Positions 58,342 to 64,000 of a stretch of DNA of 64,000 nucleotides are shown in pieces (the stretch's first letter is position 1; each line of letters starts with the position of its first letter). A model generated the notes under the pieces. That model made no database searches. It was not told the DNA's origin and was given only the letters and a program-made list of their open reading frames with translations. The stretch is from contig NZ_CP106793.1 of the NCBI RefSeq assembly GCF_025642135.1, positions 8,772,001 through 8,836,000 on the forward strand, read 5' to 3'. The DNA is from Streptomyces cynarae. GTDB lineage: Bacteria > Actinomycetota > Actinomycetes > Streptomycetales > Streptomycetaceae. The position numbers were made by a program, and so were the translations under genes.

Positions 58342-60276
58342 ATGCAGCTTCCAGCACGTTCGGTGTCCCGCCGAGGACTGCTCAAGGGCGCGGCGGTCGC
58401 CGCCGGTACGGCCGCGGCCGGCATCGGCACGACGGGTACGGCCGCGGCGGCGGACGCGTCGGTCACCGCGACGGCCCCCGACGGCAGCACCACGATCACC
58501 CTGTCCCTGACCGGCGGCGTCCTGAGCTGGTCGGCCAAGCGCCGGGGCGCGAGCGTCGTCAACACCTCGGCCCTCGGCCTGAAGCTGAGCGACGGGACGA
58601 TGCTCGGCCGCAGCGGCACGGTCATCACCAACTACCAGCACTGGACCGTCAACAACACCTGGACCCCGGCCTACGGCCGCAACGCCACCGTCCGCGACTG
58701 GTACCAGGAGATGCGCTGGAACCTCCAGGACACCGCCACCCTCATCGACTTCAGCGTCCAGATCCGCGCCTACCCCAGCGGTGTCGCCTTCCGGTACGTG
58801 CTGCTCGACAAGGGCACCGCCACCATCGCCGACGAGCTGACGACGTTCGTCTTCCCCGACGGCACGCTCGTCTACAGCGCCCGGGACGAGGACGCGTACA
58901 ACCCGGTCGCCCCGGGCTCGATCCCGTCCACCGGGACCTCCGGCACCGACACCGGCCCGCTGACCGACCTGCCACTGACCGCGACGTACGCGAGCGGTGG
59001 GCTGATCGCCTGCGTCTGCGAGTCGTCCCGGCTCAACTTCCCCCGCCTGATGCTGAGTTCGGTGTCCGAGCAGCCGAACACACTGGCCACCTATCTGATG
59101 GAGCACACCGCGCGTGGGAGCGGGCCCGTCCAGACGACCTCCACGGTGACCACCCCGTTCGCCACCCCCTGGCGTGCGGTGGTGACCGGCTCCACCCACG
59201 CCGAACTGGTCGACAACGCCGAGCTGGTGCTCAACCTGGCTCCCGCGGGCGCCCTCAGCGACACCTCGTGGATCAAGCCCGGCAAGGTCTTCCGCTGCCA
59301 GCTGACCACCGACGCCGGTCTGGCCGGCGTCGACTTCGCCGTCGCCCGCGGGATGCAGTACATCGAGTACGACTCCGGCTGGTACGGCCCCGAGCGCGGC
59401 ACCACCGACGCCACCAAGTCCATCCCCGAGATCGACCTGCCCAGGGTCCTCTCCTACGCCGCCGGCAAGGGCGTCGGCCTGCTGCTCTACGTCAACCCCA
59501 TGGCGCTGGCCAACGCCGACAGCTTGTTCGGCCTCTACAGGAGCTGGGGCGTCGCGGGCGTCAAACTCGGGTTCATCAACGACGGCACCCAGGCGATGAC
59601 GAACCAGATAACCGCCTGGGTGAAGACGGCGGCCAAGCACAACCTGCTGATCGACTCGCACGACGACGTCCGCCCGTTCGGCTACGAGCGCACCTACCCG
59701 AACTGGGTCAGCATGGAGGGCGTACGCGGCAACGAGCACTTCCCGACGGCGAGCCACAACGTCACGCTGCCCTTCGCCCGCAACGTCGGCGGACCGATGG
59801 ACTACACCATCTGCTACGGCCAGTCCCGCGACCAGACCACCAACGCCCACCAGATGGCGATGGCGGCGGTCTACTACCAGCCGCTCAACTTCATCTACTG
59901 GTACGACTCTCCGTCGAAGTTCTCCAACACCGCCAACTGGCCCGGCCTGCCGTGGTTCGACGCCATCCCCACCACCTGGGACGAGAGCCGGACCCTCGAC
60001 GGGTCGATCGGCCAGTACGTCGCGGTCGCGCGTCGCAAGGACGCCACCTGGTACCTGGGCGCGATGACCAACGAGTCGGCCCGGACGCTGTCGCTCCCGC
60101 TGTCCTTCCTCGGCAGCGGCACCTGGACGGCGACGGTCTACGCCGACGGCACGCCCGGCACCTACGCCTACCAGACCCCGGTCGTGGTGAGCACCCGGAC
60201 CGTCACCTCGGCGACCGTGCTCAGCGTGGCCATGGCCCCCTCGGGCGGCCAGGCGGTGCTGCTGAAGCCGAGCTGA
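58342..60276 (+). CDS. GH97-family glycoside hydrolase, Tat-exported
   Basis: The ATG gives 644 residues. The Tat signal is SVSRRGLLKGAAVAAGTAAA. The GH97 N-terminal beta-sandwich spans residues 40-290. The catalytic barrel starts near VARGMQYIEYDSGWYGPERG, with ADSLFGLYRSWGVAGVKLGF and DVRPFGYERTYPNWVSMEGV (Glu in SMEG) and FARNVGGPMDYTICYG. At residue 410 Gly stands in VKLGF where retaining GH97 enzymes have Asp, which points to the inverting subtype. Known specificities include alpha-glucosidase, alpha-galactosidase and beta-L-arabinopyranosidase. The last would suit this locus. Confidence 0.88.
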   Translation: MQLPARSVSRRGLLKGAAVAAGTAAAGIGTTGTAAAADASVTATAPDGSTTITLSLTGGVLSWSAKRRGASVVNTSALGLKLSDGTMLGRSGTVITNYQHWTVNNTWTPAYGRNATVRDWYQEMRWNLQDTATLIDFSVQIRAYPSGVAFRYVLLDKGTATIADELTTFVFPDGTLVYSARDEDAYNPVAPGSIPSTGTSGTDTGPLTDLPLTATYASGGLIACVCESSRLNFPRLMLSSVSEQPNTLATYLMEHTARGSGPVQTTSTVTTPFATPWRAVVTGSTHAELVDNAELVLNLAPAGALSDTSWIKPGKVFRCQLTTDAGLAGVDFAVARGMQYIEYDSGWYGPERGTTDATKSIPEIDLPRVLSYAAGKGVGLLLYVNPMALANADSLFGLYRSWGVAGVKLGFINDGTQAMTNQITAWVKTAAKHNLLIDSHDDVRPFGYERTYPNWVSMEGVRGNEHFPTASHNVTLPFARNVGGPMDYTICYGQSRDQTTNAHQMAMAAVYYQPLNFIYWYDSPSKFSNTANWPGLPWFDAIPTTWDESRTLDGSIGQYVAVARRKDATWYLGAMTNESARTLSLPLSFLGSGTWTATVYADGTPGTYAYQTPVVVSTRTVTSATVLSVAMAPSGGQAVLLKPS

Positions 60277-60281
60277 TGAAG

Positions 60282-60319
60282 GGGATGCCGGCACTCTCCC
60301 AGGGAGGCGCCGGCATCCC
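60282..60319. terminator. Terminator between convergent GH97 and GH43 genes
   Basis: GGGATGCCGGC (60282-60292) and GCCGGCATCCC (60309-60319) form an 11-bp perfect stem with a 16-base loop. Confidence 0.8.
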
Positions 60320-60328
60320 GGTTCCAGT

Positions 60329-61759
60329 TCAGTTCGTCACGCGGAAGGTCGCATCGCTGCGGGCCGTGGCGGTGGTGATCGGGTCGAGCTTCAGGTAGTA
60401 GGCGTAGTGGCGGATGTACCGGTCGGGGTAGTTGTAGGACTGGAACGACGACCAGGTCGAGTCGGCCAGTCCTGCGACCTGACGGAAGGTGGCGTCCGCG
60501 GCGAACTGACTGCTGCCGTCGTTGTAGGCCAGCTGGAAGTCGTAGTTGGAGTGGCGCAGGAAGTATCCGGGGTAGTTCACCGACTCGAAGGAGACGGTGC
60601 CGGAGCCCGCCAGGCCGGTCCTCAGCCGGAACTCGGCGTCGTCGCTGGTGACGTTCTGGTCGATGCGCACGTCGAAGTTGGTGTGCCGTACGTACCGGTC
60701 CTGGAAGTTGTACGACTGCAGCCGGTTGGCCTGGGTGTTGGGCCAGCGGGCGAGCACGCGGCTCTCCTCGGCGGTCGTCAGGTTCATGATCCAGCCGTGG
60801 CGCTTCTTGGTGCCGCCCATGTTGTAGCTGGTGGACGCCAGTTTCTGGTAGGCGGCGGGGTTGGACGGGTCGGTCGTCACGACCGGCATGTAACCGCCGT
60901 TGGTGGCGTACTGGTCGAGGTAGAGGCCCCACTTGTTGGTGCCGTTGAACTTCATCCACATCGGGCCCTCGACCTGGGAGCCGGTCAGGCCGATGCCGGA
61001 GAGGTCACCGAGCCGGGTCCAGGTCCCCAGGATGGAGTTGCTGCCCTCGAGGGTGATCTGCCCGTCGCCGGAGGCCCGCACGTACCGGTAGTTGCCCACT
61101 CCGGAGGGCACCTGGATGATCTGGGTGTCGATGATCTCCTGGGTGCCGGGGCGGTCGATGTAGATCTGCGGGGTGGTGATGGTGCGGAAGTCGTTGGTGC
61201 GGGCGTAGAAGATGCGGTGCTTCGTCGCGCCGTTGAAGGGCACGTTCGTCGCCCAGTACAGGACGTAGTCGTTGGTCTCGGGGTCCCAGATCGCCTCGGG
61301 CGCCCAGGCGTTGCGGCCGTCGGGGATCGCGCCGGCGACGTTGAGCAGCCATGGCTTCGACCAGGTGACCAGGTCCGTGGACTCCCACACCACCAGGTTG
61401 CGGCTGCCGTTGTTGATGGCGGTGTCCCAGTTCTGTCCGCAGCTGATGCACAGGTCGGTGGCGGTGATCCAGTACTTGCTGCCGTCGGGGGATCTCACGA
61501 ACGCGGGGTCGCGCACCCCCTGTGTACCGACCGTGGAGCGCAGGACCATGCCGCCGCCGTTGAGGTCGTTCCAGTGCAGGCCGTCCGTGCTGTGCGAGAG
61601 GTACATCTGCTGATTGGTCGCCCCCTCCCCGGTGAAGTGCACCATCAGGTAGCCCGGATCAGCGGCGGCCGCGCGTTCCGGTGTGGTCAGGACTTGCCCT
61701 GTGAAGAGCAGGCAGGCGGCGACGAGTATCGCCGCCAGCCGGGAGAGAAGCGTGCGCAT
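60329..61759 (-). CDS. GH43 arabinofuranosidase-like enzyme with CBM42
   Basis: This 476-residue protein has a signal peptide (LLSRLAAILVAACLLFTGQV, cleavage AAA-A). Residues 35-320 are a GH43 propeller: GTQGVRDPAFVRSPDGSKYW (base Asp), RNAWAPEAIWDPETNDYVLY, GTQEIIDTQIIQV (pKa Asp) and GSQVEGPMWMKFN (acid Glu). Residues 340-476 are CBM42 with three trefoil repeats (SYNFQDRYVRHTNFDVRID, SVNYPGYFLRHSNYDFQL, SYNYPDRYIRHYAYYLKLD). The combination matches Streptomyces exo-1,5-alpha-L-arabinofuranosidases such as the S. avermitilis GH43-CBM42 enzyme. It acts on arabinan or arabinose side chains outside the cell. Confidence 0.9.
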   Translation of the reverse strand: MRTLLSRLAAILVAACLLFTGQVLTTPERAAAADPGYLMVHFTGEGATNQQMYLSHSTDGLHWNDLNGGGMVLRSTVGTQGVRDPAFVRSPDGSKYWITATDLCISCGQNWDTAINNGSRNLVVWESTDLVTWSKPWLLNVAGAIPDGRNAWAPEAIWDPETNDYVLYWATNVPFNGATKHRIFYARTNDFRTITTPQIYIDRPGTQEIIDTQIIQVPSGVGNYRYVRASGDGQITLEGSNSILGTWTRLGDLSGIGLTGSQVEGPMWMKFNGTNKWGLYLDQYATNGGYMPVVTTDPSNPAAYQKLASTSYNMGGTKKRHGWIMNLTTAEESRVLARWPNTQANRLQSYNFQDRYVRHTNFDVRIDQNVTSDDAEFRLRTGLAGSGTVSFESVNYPGYFLRHSNYDFQLAYNDGSSQFAADATFRQVAGLADSTWSSFQSYNYPDRYIRHYAYYLKLDPITTATARSDATFRVTN

Positions 61760-62112
61760 CTACGTTTCCTGTCTTTCTGCGGGTGCCTCAATCGAGGAGA
61801 AGGGTTCAGCCGTGGCAGAAGGGAACCGATGACCCGTCGTTCGATATTTAGAAAGCCCTCCGGAAAATCGGCCAGACGCTATAGGGCTGGCAAAAAGGAT
61901 GTCAAGACCTCGGAGTGGTCGGCCGTCAGATAAACCGTCCGCGCACGTCATTGTTGTTCGGTATCTCGGATGTCGTTCGAAAAGTATTGACGCCGACTCG
62001 TATCCCAATTCACACTCACGCAGCGCAATGTCATTCGGGCGGCACGTCAGCACCTCGGCCAAGGCCGCGAGTCGCCATCTCAGGCATGTCTTCATCACGG
62101 GGATGTGAACCC
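61760..62112. other. Divergent promoter region, AT-richer
   Basis: No gene seen. This region separates the GH43-CBM42 gene and the LamG-GH43 gene. Several AT-rich patches (TTCGATATTTAGAAAGC at 61840, AAAAAGGATGTCAAGACC at 61892) may be promoters. Confidence 0.5.
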
Positions 62113-64000
62113 ATGCACAGCGTGAGACCTCAGAGCCGCCGAACATTCCGGCGGGGCGCCGTCGCCACCGTGGTCGCCGCCGCGCTCCTGGCGGGTACGG
62201 TCGGTCTGTCAGCTCCCGCCCAGGCAGCGGATATCACCGACGGTCTGGCTCTCTGGTACAAACTCGACGCGACCTCGGGCACCGTGGCAGTGGACTCCTC
62301 GGGCAACGGCCGCAACGGAACCGTCAACGGCACCGCGGGCTGGTCGGGCACAGGGGAGGGACTGACGTTCAACGGCTCCGACACCTACATCAAGGTGCCG
62401 GACAACATCATGAGCGGCATGAACTCCATCACCGTCTCGATGGATGTGCAGATCGACGCCGCCCAGGCCACGCCCTACTTCCTCTACGGCTTCGGCAACA
62501 CCAGCAACGGCGCCGGCAACGGGTACCTCTTCACCACCGGCGACACCTTCCGGACCGCCATCGCCTCCGGGGCCCCGTCCACCGAGCAGAACAGTCGGAC
62601 CTCCACCGCGCTGCCGCGCTCGGCCTGGAAGCACGTCACCTACACCCAGACCGGCACCACGGGAGTCCTCTACAGGGACGGCGTGGAGGTGGCCCGCAAC
62701 ACGTCCGTCACCCTCACCCCCGGTTCCATCGGGTCCGGTACCACCACGGCCGACTACATCGGCAAGTCCCTCTTCACCAATGACAAGCTCTTCAAGGGCA
62801 AGATGCGCGACTTCCGCGTCTACAACCGCGCGCTGACGCCCGCGGAGGTCCTCACGGTCAGCGGGAACGCCACGGGCATCGCCACGGTCACCGACCCCTC
62901 ACTGAAGATCGCTGCCCTCATCGACGACGCCAACAGCAGGATCACCCTGCCGATGAGGGAGGGCACCGACCTCACCGCGCTCGCCCCGCAGTTCACCCTC
63001 GCCCAGGGCTCGTCGATCAGCCCGGCCTCCGGCACCCCGCGCGACTTCACCAACCCCGTGACGTACCAGGTGACCGGCTCCGGCGGGACGAAGCGCGCCT
63101 GGACGGTCTCCGCGCAGATCATGAGGAGCCCGGTCCTGCCGGGGCTCACCGCAGACCCGAACATCGTCCGCTTCGGCGACACGTACTACATCTACCCGAC
63201 CACTGACGGCTTCGCGGGCTGGAGCGGTACGCAGTTCAAGGCGTACTCGTCCAAGGACCTGGTGCACTGGACGGACCACGGCGTCATCCTCGACCTCGGT
63301 CCCGACATCGGCTGGGCCGACAGTCGAGCCTGGGCCCCGACGGCGACCGCGAAGAACGGGAAGTACTACCTCTACTACTCCGCCGACACCAGCATCGGTG
63401 TCGCGGTCTCCGACTCGCCCACCGGTCCCTTCAAGGACCCCCTGGGCAAGCCGCTGATCGCCCGCGGCGTCTACGCCGGCCAGATGATCGACCCGGACGT
63501 CTTCACCGACGACGACGGCCAGTCCTACCTCTACTTCGGAAACGGTCACGCCTACGTGGTCCCGCTGAACGACGACATGGTCTCGTTCGACGCCTCGAAG
63601 GTCACCGAGATCACTCCCAGCGGCTACAACGAAGGCTCCTTCGTCATCAAGCGCAAGGGCACCTACTACCTCATGTGGTCGGAGAACGACACGCGCGACG
63701 AGAACTACCGGGTCGCCTACGCCACCGGCTCTTCGCCCACCGGGCCCTGGACCAAGCGGGGCGTGATCCTGGAGAAGGACCTTTCGCTCGGTATCAAGGG
63801 CACCGGCCACCACTCCGTGGTGCAGGTGCCGGGCACCGACGACTGGTACATCGCCTACCACCGCTTCGCCATCCCCGGCGGTGACGGCACCCACCGAGAA
63901 ACCACCATCGACAAGCTCGCGTTCGACACCGACGGCCTGATCAAGAAGGTCGTCCCCACCCTGAGCAGCATCGACCCCGTCTCGGGCGGCACCACCCTGC
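62113..64000 (+). CDS. Secreted LamG-GH43 protein, 3' end outside the window
   Basis: The frame opens at ATG 62113 (MHSVRPQSRRTFRRGAVATV) and stays open to the window end, so at least 629 residues. The signal is Tat-like RRTFRRGAVATVVAAALLAG, cleaved at QAA. Residues 38-255 are a LamG/concanavalin sandwich (DGLALWYKLDATSGTVAVDS, MRDFRVYNRALTPAEVL). Residues 262-340 form a bacterial beta domain (DLTALAPQFTLAQGSSISP). From about 345 a GH43 propeller follows: LPGLTADPNIVRFGDTYYIY (base Asp), GQMIDPDVFTDDDGQSYLYF (pKa Asp) and YNEGSFVIKRKGTYYLMWS (acid Glu). Arabinanase or xylosidase activity is likely. Confidence 0.88.
   Translation, partial: MHSVRPQSRRTFRRGAVATVVAAALLAGTVGLSAPAQAADITDGLALWYKLDATSGTVAVDSSGNGRNGTVNGTAGWSGTGEGLTFNGSDTYIKVPDNIMSGMNSITVSMDVQIDAAQATPYFLYGFGNTSNGAGNGYLFTTGDTFRTAIASGAPSTEQNSRTSTALPRSAWKHVTYTQTGTTGVLYRDGVEVARNTSVTLTPGSIGSGTTTADYIGKSLFTNDKLFKGKMRDFRVYNRALTPAEVLTVSGNATGIATVTDPSLKIAALIDDANSRITLPMREGTDLTALAPQFTLAQGSSISPASGTPRDFTNPVTYQVTGSGGTKRAWTVSAQIMRSPVLPGLTADPNIVRFGDTYYIYPTTDGFAGWSGTQFKAYSSKDLVHWTDHGVILDLGPDIGWADSRAWAPTATAKNGKYYLYYSADTSIGVAVSDSPTGPFKDPLGKPLIARGVYAGQMIDPDVFTDDDGQSYLYFGNGHAYVVPLNDDMVSFDASKVTEITPSGYNEGSFVIKRKGTYYLMWSENDTRDENYRVAYATGSSPTGPWTKRGVILEKDLSLGIKGTGHHSVVQVPGTDDWYIAYHRFAIPGGDGTHRETTIDKLAFDTDGLIKKVVPTLSSIDPVSGGTTL

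Noticed and set aside
58270..60294. A 674-codon minus-strand reading frame
   Set aside because: Antisense shadow of the GH97 gene. Gly/Arg/Val-rich with no motif, caused by high third-position GC.
58146..62054. Shared 13-mer GCACGTCAGCACC upstream of GH97 and LamG-GH43
   Set aside because: Occurs twice only, is not palindromic and sits at different distances from the starts (about 185 and 60 bp); could be chance.
61899..62108. 69-codon plus-strand frame in the GH43/LamG gap
   Set aside because: No ribosome binding site or family; it lies across the probable divergent promoters.
1..64000. CRISPR arrays
   Set aside because: No regularly spaced short repeats with unique spacers were seen. The only tandem repeat is the 21-bp duplication at 49979-50020.

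Overview
The window is from a high-GC actinomycete, almost certainly Streptomyces. The evidence is codon bias, GTG starts, paired MarR, TetR, HxlR and PadR regulators with divergent oxidoreductases, Tat and Sec signal peptides on large secreted CAZymes, a mycothiol-type maleylpyruvate isomerase relative, a TgmC-like methyltransferase remnant and Streptomyces-type insertion sequences. It reads as accessory DNA, for example a chromosome arm: nearly every gene block is separated by transposase or integrase debris or by truncated genes.

Layout. 1-5900: one end of an old integrative element, made of a tyrosine-integrase 3' fragment interrupted by an IS5-family element, a terminator, and an att-like tRNA-Arg 3'-end segment. 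Beyond it lie small genes (SUKH immunity-like protein, small membrane proteins, CxxC protein), an IS remnant and a three-copy 20-bp motif. 5900-8050: a type VII secretion cassette (WXG100 protein, 494-aa putative polymorphic toxin, putative immunity protein). 8300-13000: nitroreductase, membrane protein/TetR and NmrA/MarR divergent pairs, the last two with palindromic operators. 13100-16100: IS701 debris around a two-gene metallo-beta-lactamase-fold operon whose first member has a ferredoxin-like N-terminus. 16200-23100: an unrecognised gene, a pentapeptide-repeat membrane protein fused to a broken NUDIX gene, a HisN-like phosphatase, a broken phosphoribosyltransferase, integrase debris and a secreted serine hydrolase. 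23600-31400: SDR/TetR, broken kdpD, fragments of PAP2, cold-shock and glutamine-synthetase genes, a mycothiol-dependent enzyme relative, VOC/WYL and VOC genes. 31370-34740: stacked transposases. 34750-43320: MDR/HxlR pair, relaxase and terpene-synthase remnants, small secreted proteins and a PadR-ABC-FtsX operon.

43300-64000 is mainly a secreted carbohydrate-degradation region: a CE1 esterase with CBM13, a sortase-anchored alpha-L-arabinofuranosidase-like protein, a second CE1 esterase with a detached CBM13, a GH43 exo-beta-1,3-galactanase-like protein with CBM13, GH97, a GH43-CBM42 arabinofuranosidase-like protein and a LamG-GH43 protein running off the end. It is interrupted at 49000-56200 by cspA, a LexA-like small protein, MarR/VOC and several pseudogenes. 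AAGCGCTT palindromes of LacI type recur at five places here. The gene set fits breakdown of arabinogalactan or arabinoxylan side chains outside the cell. No transporter or LacI gene for it is inside the window.
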